This document shows positions 20,445 to 31,187 of a stretch of 64,000 bases of DNA, in pieces. Within the stretch, counting starts at the first letter, position 1, and each line of letters starts with the position of its first letter. Source of the DNA: Balamuthia mandrillaris (Eukaryota; Discosea; Longamoebia; Balamuthiidae); NCBI GenBank assembly GCA_031835245.1, contig JAVKOQ010000119.1:7501-71500 (forward strand). Reading direction: 5' to 3'. The translations under genes and the position numbers were made by a program. Below the pieces are notes generated by a model. The model ran no database searches and was not told where the DNA came from. It worked only from the letters and a program-made list of their open reading frames with translations.

Positions 20445-22982
20445 ATGATGATCACGCATGCCGCTCGAGCTTTACTCCTCGGGGTCGCCCTGCTGTTGGC
20501 CTTGGGATTCCCATCCGGGGGCTCATCTGCTCTCTGCACCTCTGGCGGACAGGTGGACTGCGAAGCTCCGGCGGGCTACCCTATACCAGGAGCAATGAAA
20601 CTTTTCCTGGAAGCCACTCCGGCTGCCAATGTCTTGGACAACAACCTGGACACCATCCCAAGGTTCCTTTACACTCATAATTACAGCCAGGAGGCCATCG
20701 ACGCGGCTTCTCAGCTCATGCTCAACAAGCTGCAGCTGCTGATCGACCGGAATGCAGATGACGGCTACGGCGCTGCCAACCACGCTCACGCCTTCACCTC
20801 CATCTCTGTCGGCCTCAACATGATGGCCTATGGAGAGCTCTGGCCCCAGTCCGTGTGGCAGCTCTTCAAAAGCGAGGACTACCAGGCCGCCATGCGCGTC
20901 GGCCATGACTACTACCTCAAATGGGGTCAATGGTTCGACAACTCCAAGGCCAGCTTGGTGGCGGCCTTGCTGCTAATCGGAGAGGCCAGCGAGAACGAGG
21001 AGACCATGGCATTGGCCAAGGGATGGTTGGAGGACATGGCCTACACATGGGTCTACCGGCGTGGCATTAAGGAATATAATACCAACCAGTACTACGTCTT
21101 TGGGCTGTCGGCCATAGAGTCTGTGTTTTACTTTACGGAGGACGCGGAGGTCAAGGAGACCGTGCGCATGCTGCTGCAGTACCAATGGTCCACCATGGCT
21201 GGCAGCTACTGGCCTCCTGTACCAGCCAAGATGAGTGGACCAAACAGCCGGAGCTATCGATGGAAGTTGGCCGACGGAGCTCCAGTGGCCTACTTTACTT
21301 ACTTCCAGTTTCCAGAGACTCGACCAGGAAATGCTATTGGCGAGGTGACCTCTGGCAACCTGCTCTACGCTGCTCAAAGCGCCTACCCCCGATACTTTTA
21401 CCCCAGGATACTGGACGAGAACTCCTATCTCTCCGATAAGTTCTTCTTCCCCACTGAAGAGTTGAAGCTCAGCCAGCTCCCCTATCGTGTGGTGCGGCAG
21501 CGTTTCGACCCTGTGAATGGAGCAGAGCTGTACTCCTTGTTCACTCCCAGTTTCTCCTTGGCCTGTTCCACCTTAGTAGGCGGCCAGCAACAAACCTTTC
21601 CAGTGGTCTACGACCTTCCGGCCAACCCAGAAGATAACCCACAGAAATCCCCCTACGGATGGAGAGCCAAGTACCGAATAATGAGCTGGTACCGGGAGTC
21701 TCCCTTCCTGGGTCGAGAGGAGCCCTATGGCTATTTCTGGTATGACTACTATGATGGCACTTGCGTCCAAGATCTGGGCACTCAGCTCAACGTTCGTCGC
21801 ACCTACCCTCCTGGTGTGCTGTCTTGTGAATCAGGCGTGCAGTGCAACAAGAAGCTGAGCTCGGCCACCTTCATCTGGCTTCCGCTGGATGCAGACTCCA
21901 TCACCATCAACGGGCAGGAGGTGGACTTGTCCGCCCAGTACCTCCGCTTGGCCTTGCCTGAGAACTCAGTCATTGCCTTCAGAAAGGGCCGCGCGGCCTT
22001 CGCCTGGAGAGTCCTTTATTCAGAGCAAATGCCGGAGGCTATGATCAAGACCTTTGTGCCAGATGAAGGAGAGCCGTTCAAAGTGCTTGAAGTGGACCAG
22101 GACACCCCGCTGCCTGGCAAGAACCGCGAGCAAGCTTATACCTTGATGTACGTCGCCGACCCAGAAGGACGCAAACAGGGAGTATCCGCCATATGGATCC
22201 CACACAAGTTGGAAGGCGACTTGTCTACCGACCAATACGACGTCACCATCTTAACTCAGGCAGCTGAGCTGGATGAGGATGACCTGGAGGGATCCTTTGC
22301 TCTCCTCCAGGAGCGCATGAAGAATGCAGAGCACACCAGAACGGTGACGTACGACCAAGGCAGTCGCATGCGCTCCGATGTTCCCACCTACTCTGAAACC
22401 TACGAGGTCATTGCCACCACAGTGCACTTCCCAGACACCGACCAGAAGGTGGAGCTGACATGGGTGACCTGTCCCACTGCTTACTGCTACCAAGCCCCCT
22501 ACGTTGCTGCTATCAACGGGGAGGCCTGGCTGCAGTGGAACAACACCGGGGACCTTTTGAGCGGTGAGAGCGGGGATGCCTTGACCAGGAATTTGTTGCA
22601 ACAGGGCGAAGAGGACAGCAACGGAGTGGTTGACGGTGAGCAGAACGCCTACGAGGATGCCATGCTGGTGTACAACCTGGAGTGCAATGATGCCGTTTCG
22701 TTGTTGGGGGTGGAAGGAACGGGAGGCGTGGGAACGGGCCTGGATGGCATCGAACCCCTTCGCCCATTCTTGCCGTTGAAGGACCAACCCACAACCCCCT
22801 ATTCTTGCGGCAAGGAGGGCAGCGATGATGGCACAGGCGAGTCCTCCTCTCTTGGCTCTTCCTCTTCTGATTCTGACCCTAATGGTTCTGAAGATGGCGG
22901 CGATGGGGACGGCTCTGACGGAGGAGGCTCCTCTGCAGCTAGGTTAACTGCTGCGTTACCAGCTGTGCTGCTCCATGTTTGA
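20445..22982 (+). CDS. Large secreted, probably GPI-anchored surface protein of unknown family
   Basis: An intronless frame of 845 residues. The signal peptide is clear (MMITHAARALLLGVALLLALGFPSGGSSALC), and I chose the first of two adjacent Mets. Residues about 60-300 are rich in amphipathic helices with aromatic pairs (YYLKWGQWFDN, DMAYTWVYRRG), as in alpha/alpha-toroid carbohydrate-active enzymes. The middle and C-terminal parts look beta-rich (YGYFWYDYYDGTC, SATFIWLPLDADSITINGQEV). There are N-glycosylation sequons (NYS, NNT) and paired cysteines. The end is a Ser/Asp/Gly-rich stalk followed by a hydrophobic tail (ARLTAALPAVLLHV), typical of a GPI signal. GC-rich third positions and no introns suggest strong expression. 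I do not recognise the family; a polysaccharide lyase or lectin is only a guess. Confidence 0.8.
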   Translation: MMITHAARALLLGVALLLALGFPSGGSSALCTSGGQVDCEAPAGYPIPGAMKLFLEATPAANVLDNNLDTIPRFLYTHNYSQEAIDAASQLMLNKLQLLIDRNADDGYGAANHAHAFTSISVGLNMMAYGELWPQSVWQLFKSEDYQAAMRVGHDYYLKWGQWFDNSKASLVAALLLIGEASENEETMALAKGWLEDMAYTWVYRRGIKEYNTNQYYVFGLSAIESVFYFTEDAEVKETVRMLLQYQWSTMAGSYWPPVPAKMSGPNSRSYRWKLADGAPVAYFTYFQFPETRPGNAIGEVTSGNLLYAAQSAYPRYFYPRILDENSYLSDKFFFPTEELKLSQLPYRVVRQRFDPVNGAELYSLFTPSFSLACSTLVGGQQQTFPVVYDLPANPEDNPQKSPYGWRAKYRIMSWYRESPFLGREEPYGYFWYDYYDGTCVQDLGTQLNVRRTYPPGVLSCESGVQCNKKLSSATFIWLPLDADSITINGQEVDLSAQYLRLALPENSVIAFRKGRAAFAWRVLYSEQMPEAMIKTFVPDEGEPFKVLEVDQDTPLPGKNREQAYTLMYVADPEGRKQGVSAIWIPHKLEGDLSTDQYDVTILTQAAELDEDDLEGSFALLQERMKNAEHTRTVTYDQGSRMRSDVPTYSETYEVIATTVHFPDTDQKVELTWVTCPTAYCYQAPYVAAINGEAWLQWNNTGDLLSGESGDALTRNLLQQGEEDSNGVVDGEQNAYEDAMLVYNLECNDAVSLLGVEGTGGVGTGLDGIEPLRPFLPLKDQPTTPYSCGKEGSDDGTGESSSLGSSSSDSDPNGSEDGGDGDGSDGGGSSAARLTAALPAVLLHV

Positions 22983-23064
22983 TGCTCCCCGCCCTCCCAG
23001 CGGTTCTCTGGTTGCTGTTCTTGCTTCTTGTATATTGATAGTTTGAACTATTTCTTACTCAAAT

Positions 23065-23070
23065 AATAAA
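23065..23070 (+). terminator. Polyadenylation signal AATAAA
   Basis: A canonical hexamer 83 nt after the GPI-protein stop codon, in an AT-rich 3' region and just before the GA-repeat tract. Confidence 0.6.
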
Positions 23071-23089
23071 ATACCCACCTACCACAACA

Positions 23090-23176
23090 GGAAAGAGAGA
23101 GAGAGGGAGAGAGAGAGAGAGAGAGAGAGAGCGAGTGAGGATAGCGAGAAAAGAGAGAGAGAGGGAGAGAGAGGGG

Positions 23177-23220
<44 letters not shown>
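23090..23220. repeat. Interrupted (GA)n/(GGGA) tract
   Basis: Two long GA arrays separated by a GCGAGTGAGGATAGCGAG spacer, downstream of the GPI-protein poly(A) signal. Confidence 0.9.
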
Positions 23221-23222
<2 letters not shown>

Positions 23223-23224
23223 GG

Positions 23225-23640
23225 AGTGTGTCTTTAAAATATTGGCTATAGCGGTAACAGTTACGCTTAACCGCTAGGTATTTTTAGTAGATTACATCTT
23301 CGTAGTAACGAATCCTCGACTTGGGCGAAAGCCGAGGTGCGGTGGAGTGAAAGAACGGAGGCGACCTTCACGCTTGAAGACGTTCATACTCCTAACCACG
23401 TCTGGAGGGCGCGGCGCTGGAAGCTGGGACATGTCGACGACACACAGTAGGACGGTCTGCTGTACCAACACGAGAGAAGCGAGTTGGGTACGGGAGTGCG
23501 ACCTCTCTGACTCCCACGGAGCCGCCGCTAAGTACTCAACGTTCCTCTCGCACGAAGGAGAGAGTAAGAGTAAGAGAAGGAGAAAGAAGAGGGACGAAAG
23601 AGAGATCGCTCAGGAAGGAAGCAACATAAAAAAAGAAGAG
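23225..23640. other. Non-coding stretch with several potential stem-loops; possible structured RNA
   Basis: Between the GA repeats and the Rac 3' end the DNA becomes GC-rich without any convincing gene. It can form AGCGGT/ACCGCT near 23247-23273, CCTCG/CGAGG at 23314-23337, and a longer GTACCAAC/GTTGGGTAC hairpin at 23462-23491 whose outer part may pair GGTC with GACC. AATAAA-like hexamers on the plus strand near 23685-23698 would suit a plus-strand transcript. A 46-codon minus-strand ATG frame (23292-23432) is the only coding alternative. I could not match it to U1-U6, SRP, RNase P or tRNA by eye. Confidence 0.3.
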
Positions 23641-23706
23641 GGGTAGGTGTACAAAAAAAGTCTTTCTTCTATTTTAACAACAAAAAATAAAGGATAAATA
23701 AAGTGT

Positions 23707-24297
23707 TTAGAAAAGAGAGCATCCCCTCTTCTTCTCCTTGGACTTGGTCACAGGAGGGTTGAGCACCGTCCGGATGGCCTCGTCAAAGACAGCCTTGAGT
23801 CCAATTTGTGTCAAAGCGGAGCACTCCAGGTATTTGGCGGCTCCGATTTCCTTCCTCATCTGCTCGGCCTGGGTGGGGGTGATAGGGGCCATCCTCTTGT
23901 CGGCCAGCCTCTCCAAAGTGTCCTTGTCGTCCCTCAAATCGACCTTGGTGCCGACGAGCAGCTTGGGGGTAGTGGGGCAGTGGTGGGTGATCTCGGGGTT
24001 CCACTTGGCGCGCACGTTCTCAAAGGAGGGCGGGGAGACGATGGAGAAGCAGAGCAAAAAGATGTCCGTCTGGGGGTAGGACAGAGGCCGCAGCCTGTCG
24101 TAGTCCTCCTGACCGGCCGTGTCCCAGAGGCCCAGGTTGATGGCCTTGTTGTCCACCATGACGTTGGCCGAGTAGTTGTCAAAGACGGTGGGGATGTACT
24201 CTCCGGGGAAGGCGTTGGTGGTGTAGGAGATGAGGAGGCAGGTCTTGCCGACGGCGCCGTCGCCGACCACCACGCACTTGATCGCTTGCATAGCCAT
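23707..24297 (-). CDS. RAC1: Rac-family small GTPase
   Basis: A single-exon 196-residue Rac. G1 GDGAVGKT, switch I with [14 protein letters not shown]3 [18 protein letters not shown]4 [10 protein letters not shown] and G5 ECSALTQ are all intact. The C-terminus has a Lys/Arg cluster and CSLF, a CaaX box that a Phe end would direct to geranylgeranylation, so it acts at the plasma membrane on actin. Numbering against human Rac1 suggests that translation may begin at the second Met (24291, [10 protein letters not shown]) and not at the first, since MAMQ adds two residues. Coding GC is high and there are no introns, unlike the neighbours, as in the GPI-protein gene. The RhoGEF at 10707 is a plausible but unproven activator. 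Confidence 0.95.
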   Translation of the reverse strand: MAMQAIKCVVVGDGAVGKTCLLISYTTNAFPGEYIPTVFDNYSANVMVDNKAINLGLWDTAGQEDYDRLRPLSYPQTDIFLLCFSIVSPPSFENVRAKWNPEITHHCPTTPKLLVGTKVDLRDDKDTLERLADKRMAPITPTQAEQMRKEIGAAKYLECSALTQIGLKAVFDEAIRTVLNPPVTKSKEKKRGCSLF

Positions 24298-24655
24298 TGT
24301 TTTGTCGAGTAGCTAATGTGTAGCACGGTAGGAGTTCGTTTGCTGTGTTTTGCTGTGTTTGTGTGATTTGAAAAATAGAAAGAAACAGACACAAAATAAC
24401 GGACATTTATCTGGTTTCCGTAAATGAGCCTGAGAAGCTCAAAAATGGTGCGTTCTATTTTTTCCGTTTCCTTTTTCCCGCCTTATTCTTTGAAAACATA
24501 TTCTTTTTCAAGTAACATTACTCGAAAATGATCTTGTTCCGATAAATGCATACTGTTGTCATGGTTACTTAATGATCTACTGATCTGAGCAACATTTTTT
24601 CCAATTATTGGAAAAAATTATCTAAAAAATCAGACAATAATTTTTGTTTGCGGGA
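24298..24655. other. Divergent promoter region between Rac and histidine phosphatase
   Basis: AT-rich, with no coding potential. It should contain the start regions of both flanking genes, transcribed away from each other. No clear named element was seen. Confidence 0.5.
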
Positions 24656-25001
24656 ATGGAAGGACAGGAATGGCGGCTAGGCGGCGCTATAGTGCTCGCC
24701 AGGCATGGAGCTCGAGGGCCAACGCGAGGCGCGCTGAAGCCCTTCCTCGCGCGCAACGACGGTGATGACTCGATCCCCGCTACCGCCTCCCCCGTCGTCA
24801 CCCAGTGGCGCGAGGAGGAGATCGAGACCTTGTCGCCCACCGGCCGGCAGCAGATGAGCAGCTTGGGCCGGTGGTTTCACCAACGCTACGCGGACTCCCT
24901 GTTTGGCTCGCGTGGGGAGCGCCCTACGCTTATTTGGCGCTCCAGCGTTTCCGCTCGCACTGTTGAAAGCGGGGGTGACTTTTGGAAGGGTTTTCGTGAA
25001 G

Positions 25002-25052
<51 letters not shown>

Positions 25053-25715
25053 CGTTTCTTCTCTTCCTTTCTTCTCACTCAGTTTCTCTTTTCATTTTTA
25101 AACTGTTAGTAGTGTTGCCGGCGTTGTCGGAGCATGTTCCAAAGGAGCCTCAACCCTACTCCTCGGAAGCCGAGACAGAGTCCCGTTTCAGGGCGTACCT
25201 CCAGAACTCGGCTTTCGCTGCTTTCGTGGAAGAACTGCGGCGAGGCCCTATCTTTGCGGCAAAGGCGCAACAGGAGCTCTCCTTCCTGACCGAACTGGAG
25301 GTGCGTTATTGTGGTGCTACAGCGGCGGCGGCCACAACGGAAACACCAACTGGGCAAGCGATGGCGATGGCAAAGAAAATGAGCGATATCACCTATTACA
25401 AGGAACTCATAGAGTGCGAACTGTACAGCATTGTTGGTAATGAGGAAAATAAGGTATTCTTTCATTCTTCTTCATTCTTCTTCTTTCGTTTATCTTCTTT
25501 TTTCTCACTCTCTTACTGTCACTCTCTCTCTCTCTCTCTCTCTGCATTCAAAGGAGATGCAACGCAGAGCATTGTTAGAAAAGTTGAGCGAAGAAGACAT
25601 ACAGAAGATAGACGAGTTGTCCCATTGGGCTTGGAATCAACGCTTCTTCTCTGAATACCAACGATGGGGTCCTCTCATCGGTAAGTCATAGTGGAGACCA
25701 CGCGAGCGAGCGAGC

Positions 25716-25767
<52 letters not shown>

Positions 25768-26476
25768 AGAGAGAGAAAGAAGAGAAGCGACGAAGAGGAG
25801 AGAGAGAGAGAGTGAGTGAGAGTGAGTGAGAGAGAGAGAGAGAGATACAAAACAATTCTAACATTACAAAAAAGGAGGCAAGCTATTGCAAGAGCTGGTG
25901 GAGCTGTGGGAGAGCATGTCATCAACATCACGACCCTTCTTCGGGCTGTACAGCGGCCATGACTACACGATCATGTCCCTTCTCGCTTCTCTGGGTTTTG
26001 ACTGCTATCCCCGCCCTCTCCTCAGTTTTGGTTCCTTCTTGTTGTTTGAGGTCTATCGCTCCACGTACGTTCCTTCTTTGTTCTCATTAGCATTCCAGTT
26101 CAATTCCTGTTCTCTCCCCTTCAAAGGCTCCTTCCTCACTTCTCTTTGTGTTCTGTTCTCTCAAAGCAGATCAAGGCCAGGCGAGGATGTACGCATCAAG
26201 ATCAGCCTCAACGCAATGCCGTTTGCCGATGCAAAAGGCCGTCCCTCCGCTAACGTGCAGGATTGGAGCTTGCGGCCGCTTCCTCCCACCCCCTTCTTCC
26301 AACGGCACGCCGCCCACAGCAGCACTTTAAACCAACAGAAAGCTGAAACAGAACAACAACAACAACAACAACATCAAACACAAGAAGAAGAAGGAGAAGA
26401 GCAAGAACAACCGTGGGGATGGCCGCTATCCGCCATGCAAAGGTATCTTGTGGAGCAATATAGGCGAATCTCGTAG
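24656..26476 (+). CDS. Histidine phosphatase superfamily, branch 2 (acid phosphatase-like), cytosolic form
   Basis: Five exons (24656-25001, 25110-25453, 25554-25680, 25875-26064, 26170-26476) give 437 residues in a closed frame. The catalytic ARHGARGPT is near residue 20 and the second active-site motif YSGHDYTIM is in exon 4. IWRSSVSARTVES matches the family's substrate-pocket segment. There is no signal peptide, in contrast to the acid phosphatase at 4062, so it is probably cytosolic or Golgi. The best family guess is the branch that includes 2-phosphoxylose phosphatase and lysophosphatidic acid phosphatase; substrate is not determined. The C-terminus has a Gln/Glu-rich run. Intron 1 has CT repeats, but intron 4 (25681-25874) carries GA on the sense strand, unusual in this window. 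Confidence 0.82.
25003..25050 (+). repeat. (CT)n microsatellite in intron 1
   Basis: About 23 CT units in the first intron of the histidine phosphatase gene. Confidence 0.9.
25700..25846. repeat. (GA)n-rich tract in intron 4
   Basis: Repeated GA blocks with GAGAGAAGAG and GTGAGTGA variants, on the sense strand of the histidine phosphatase intron 25681-25874. Confidence 0.9.
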
Positions 26477-26936
26477 GGTTCCTATCTCTCGTAGGATGAA
26501 CAAAACCGTTCATCTCGTATATCGTGTCGTCGCGTGAAATTCACAGAAAATCCAATCAACGCGCAAGTTCGACGCGCGAGGACAACACCCTTGCAAAAAA
26601 AATAAAAAGAAAGAGAAACAGGTCACTGCGAGCGGCAGCAGCAGCGAGCCGCTGGAACCAAAAAAAAAAAACATAATCTGGGAGCGGAGAAGGCAGAGCA
26701 CAGTCCCTTACTTTGAAGTAAGAAGTTCCCTCCCTTTTCTTTTCTGTTTTCGTTTTCTTCTTCTTTTTTGAAAGTGAAGAATCGGATTCGATTCGATTCG
26801 ATTCGATTGGCTCTGGCTTTATTTTCGCATTTTTGTTCAATCGGATTAATTCATCAAAAAAACAAACAAAAAGGCTCTACGGATTTGAACGACCAACTGA
26901 TTTTTTTTTTTTTTTTTTGCTGAACCAGAACACACG
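26477..26936. other. Intergenic, with (ATTCG)n pentamer
   Basis: No gene was seen. It holds the histidine phosphatase 3' end, a short ATTCG array at about 26786-26811 and a poly(T) run just before the CDP-DAG synthase ATG. Confidence 0.6.
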
Positions 26937-28576
26937 ATGAGACAACGAACGGCCGGGACAAAGAAAGGCGGTGCTGAGGCCTCCAAGAAGGGCTCCACTG
27001 CGACACAGCCGGACGCTGCGAAGAAAAAGAAGGCCCCAGCGGCCCCGCAAGGAACCGATGCCGGCACCCTCGCCTCCAAAGTGCTCAAGAGGACCATCTT
27101 TGGTGCTCTCCTCGTCTTCATGTTCGCTTTCCTCCTCTACCTGGGCCACTTTTGGGTCTCTTTGTTGGTGGTCCTCATCCAGACGTTGGTCTTTCGCGAG
27201 GTGGTCTCCCTGCGCTACAAGCAGAGCCAAGCCGTGGAGGAGGAGAAAGGCAAAAAGCTGCTGCCCCTCTTTCGCACCATCAACTATTACTTCCTGCTGA
27301 CCAGCTATTTTTGGATCTATGGAGAGCCCCTCCTTGACCTTATAGCCGTGCGATACACCGAATATGCGTTCCTTGCGCACTACCACCTTTGGCTCTCCTT
27401 CTCCCTTTACGTTATCGGTTTGCAGTCTCCCTCTCTCTCTCTCTCTCTCTCCTCCTCCTCCTCCTCCTCCTCCTCCTCCTCCTCCTCTCTCCCTCTTCCC
27501 TCTTGTTTTCCATTTCATCCTCTGTACTGCGTTCTTTCTAGTGGTTCACTGCTATCTCACCAAAGAGAGCACACACTGACTTTATGTTACAAATAGGGTT
27601 CGTTGGATTCGTGCTCAGCTTGAAAAAAGGATATTTCTTCTTCCAGTTCCAACAGTTTGCTTGGACATTGATGACCCTTGTAACATTCTCTCTTACCATC
27701 TATTCCTTGCTTCTCTTTGTAATGACACGCTCTATCCGTTTGTCAAAAGGGCCTTGTTGTGGTTCAATCCTCCGTTATCATCAACAACATTTACGAAGGT
27801 CTATTCTGGTTGCTGTTGCCTCACTCGTTGATCATATGCAATGATATAATGGCATACTTCTGCGGCCTCGCTTTGGGCCGTCGCTTCATTAAGAAAAAGC
27901 TCACCAAGCTTTCTCCCAACAAAACTTGGGAAGGCTTCATTGGTGCTGCCATTTTCACCTTGCTCTTTGCCTTCTATGTAAGCGCTCTCTCTCACTCCTT
28001 ATTTACAAACCGTTTCTTTATCATTGTTGAATGCTCATCATTTGCATTTTTAAAAAACAACAAACTTTCACACAGTTCTCTGGTTTGTTGTCTCAGTACA
28101 ACTACTTCATTTGCCCGAAGGTCGATCTGGGCATCAACACTCCGAGTAACCTGGAGTGCACCCCCGACGAAGTGTTCTTGCCTCACTCCTACGTTCTGCC
28201 TCCCGCTCTTAGTTCCTTCCTTCGCAATAGCGTACGTTCTCTTTCTTTCTTCTCTTATATGTCAAATCGAGTTTGCTGACTTAATGAAATTCAGTTTGGA
28301 GTGGAGCGGACTCAATTTACGGTGCTTCCAATCCAACTTCATTCTATTCTATTTGCGCTCTTTGCTTCTATCATTGCTCCATTTGGTGGTTTCTTTGCCA
28401 GCGGCCTGAAGCGCGCCTTTTCCATCAAGGTATGTGGCCTTTTTCTTCTTTCTCACTCTGCTCGTCGCCCTAACGTAGTATCTTCTCGCTTTTTTACTTT
28501 TGGTAGGACTTTGACAGTATCATCCCAGGCCATGGTGGTGTCACCGATAGGTACTTATTGCTTACTTGTTCTGTTA

Positions 28577-28614
<38 letters not shown>

Positions 28615-28831
28615 TCTCTCTCTCCTTTTTCTTAACAACGAAACAAAAAAAAAAAACAGAATGGATTGCCAAATGATAACGGGACTGTGTGTGTACGTGC
28701 ACCTCCGCACGTTCATCAAGCCAGCTGCAGTAACGGTGGGGGCTCTGCTGGGCCACGCCGCCATGCTGCCTCGTCCTCAACTCATCGAACTTCGCGACCA
28801 ACTCGACAAACTCATTCAAGGCCGCATCTAA
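26937..28831 (+). CDS. CDS1: Phosphatidate cytidylyltransferase (CDP-diacylglycerol synthase)
   Basis: The enzyme makes CDP-diacylglycerol from phosphatidic acid and CTP for phosphatidylinositol and cardiolipin synthesis, in the ER membrane. Seven exons (26937-27417, 27597-27679, 27750-27977, 28076-28231, 28295-28429, 28507-28550, 28660-28831) close to 432 residues, near the usual 440-460. A basic N-terminus precedes multiple membrane segments. The family signature is complete, [28 protein letters not shown] by content, spread over exons 5-7. [25 protein letters not shown] and [13 protein letters not shown] match eukaryotic CDS1/2. Introns carry CT or CCT repeats. The cysteine-rich lumenal loop (FICPKVD to LECTPDE) is present. 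Confidence 0.93.
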
Positions 28832-29016
28832 AAGGAAAAAATCAGCACCTCTCAGACATTCTTCTTCGTTCCCTTTTCCTCTTTTGTTGTTTTGTTTTGT
28901 GGAAAGTAACTCGTCAACATTTGCATTGTTTTAAACTCTCATTCTCATTCTTGTTCTCTTTCATGTCTTGTCGTCCTGCTTTCTTGTCGTTTTTCTTTCT
29001 TTCTTGTTTCGGTCTG

Positions 29017-30274
29017 TTAAGCACATTTGGGGCAAGCACATCTAAAGGAGTACGGATAAAGCAACGCTCTCTGTCGCTCCTCTTTGTCAGCCCGTTCATC
29101 GATGTACGACATCAACAGCTCTTCTCCTGCTTCGATATCCCGCAAGGCCCAACAAATAAGTGTGCTGTCTTCCTGTCTGTTTTGTGCTCCGTCCTCTTCT
29201 TTCTCGCTGCTCGTCTTTTTCTTGTCGTTGCTGTTCTCGTTGAACCCAAACACTTGAACGTTTGGCTCGCAGCTGTGATTCAAGCATGATTGTACTGCAT
29301 ACAATCCAGTTCCCCAACACGCCGGGAACTCAAACTCGTTTTCTTCATCTTCATCCTCTTCGTCCTCCTCGTCCTCTTCTTTCTCCTTATCTTTTTCTTT
29401 ACCTTTTTCTTTACTCTCTTTCTCTTCATCTTCTTCGTCCTCCTCTTCTTCATCTTCTCCTTCGTGGTGATGGTCGTGATCGTGGTCGCAGTCGATGCAA
29501 GCAGAAGACTCGAGTTGTTCGTTGACAGCGGCTAAAACGGAGCTGAGCTCCTCGCGAACGCTCTCGTATTCTTCGGGAGTTAGGCGCCGCTCCAAGTTGC
29601 CAAAGTAACGCTCCAGCGGGGAACGGATTTGGAGGTAGAGAGAGTTCAGCTCTAACATTCCCATGATGTCGCTATAGAATTCTTCTGTGAATACTGTTAT
29701 ATAATGTTTTTTGTTAGTTTCTATCTTTTTTTTTCTTTAAGCAGGGAGAAGTACATGAAGAAAAAAAAGAAGCACACGAAGATGAAGAAGAAGAACAAGA
29801 ACAAGAACAACAACGAGAAGAAGAACAAGAGCAGCAAGAACAACAAGAAGATAAGAAAATGAAGAAGAACCAGGAGCAGAACAATAACAAGAAGGAGGAC
29901 GTACGTTGAGGGTACTTGTCCGAGAAAGGTTGGAAAGCCTGACGCAACAAAGCAAGAGACTGGCCCAAATCTCGTTTCAGTTCCACCTTCCAACGTTGGC
30001 GTCGTTCTTCCTCTTCTTCCGCTGTCTTTTGTGCGTCATCGTCTTCTTCAGGAGATGGTTTAACCTCCCACCAAGGCGCTCGCACAAATTGCCCGAAAGG
30101 GTACCATGCTTTGGAAACATCGCCGCCATTTCTTTCTGCCTCGAGGACTGTTTTGGCGATGATGGCGGCCGCCAAACGAAAAGCATCGCACCCGCTCTCT
30201 GTATATGGATAAATGATTTAAGAGAAGAGATAGAGAATAGATCAGAATGATGCCCTATCTTTCAATCCGTCAAA

Positions 30275-30333
<59 letters not shown>

Positions 30334-31187
30334 CAAGACGAGACGAACCAATAGCGTGAGTATCAAAGGCATAGAGGGGATGCCCAGGAACAGGGCGTGA
30401 AGTACGCCAGCTGAGGAGCTTTTGGTGAGAGGCAAGAGCTCGTTCCCGACAGGAAACACTGCAGTAACGCTCCACACCACCTTCCGAGCAAGGAAGAGAA
30501 GATGGCAATGGCTCTTTGCTTCCCATGCAACGCTCTTGGAAGGGCAATGCCTGCTCTGCAGCGAACAAACAACATATAGTCTGTCAATTGAGAACATAGA
30601 AGCAGAGAAGAAAGGAGCAAGGAAAGATCAAGTAAAGCGAAGAGAAAGACTGACCAGGAGAATACGGTCGAGAAGTTTCAGCGGTGATCAAAGCCAGTTG
30701 ACCTTCCAGCGAGCCCACAAACCGGAGACAATAGGCACATGCTTCCACTTGCGCCTTTTTTTTACCATACGTTCAGCCGTAAGGAAAGAAAGAATAGCGA
30801 GCGAACGACGGATCAACCGCGTCAGAACAGACCTTATTCGGAGTGTCTTGCAAGGCGATGAGAGGTTTCTCTTTGAATATGATGGAGCCAGCGGGTATCT
30901 TCCGGAGGGCGAAAAGACCTTTTCCTTTCTCCTTCGATTCCCATTTCACAGCCAGCGTTTCCGCTACGCTAAACCGATCTGTTTTTTTTTTTTACTCCGT
31001 TTAAGAGAGAGAGAGAGAGAGAAGAGAGAAACGACGCGCACGTACCGGAACCGCTCTGAATGACCTCGCTGTTCGCCAAAACGCCGTCAAAGTATGCCTC
31101 AGCGAAAGGCGCACTGCCCGGCCGCACCCGCTCCACCTCCATCTGCTCTTCTTTTCTTTTGACTTTTTTCCCAATTTCTGACGACAT
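29017..31187 (-). CDS. SMYD5: SET-MYND lysine methyltransferase, SMYD5-like
   Basis: Six exons (31046-31187, 30833-30978, 30655-30754, 30349-30555, 29905-30198, 29017-29693) give 521 residues. The split SET domain begins KWESKEKGKGLFALRKIPAG. A MYND-type cysteine cluster is inserted after it (ACAYCLRF, ERYCSVSCRERA). The SET core follows with AVQSCLNHSCEPN (the SAM-site NHSC motif), DIEAGEELLMSYID and the post-SET FRCACPKC. This order and the GTGLYAVQSC wording match SMYD5, which trimethylates histone or ribosomal lysines. A His/Asp/Glu-rich insertion (about residues 345-400) is extra; human SMYD5 has its acidic run at the C-terminus instead. The ATG abuts a TTGTCGAC motif that begins a 38-nt promoter-like array. 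It is convergent with CDP-DAG synthase. Confidence 0.85.
30276..30331. repeat. (GA)n microsatellite
   Basis: About 26 GA units in the SMYD5-like intron between exons 4 and 5, CT on the sense strand. Confidence 0.9.

Noticed and set aside
23292-23432. 46-codon minus-strand ATG frame
   Set aside because: No recognisable family, lies within potential stem-loops, and could occur by chance in GC-rich DNA.
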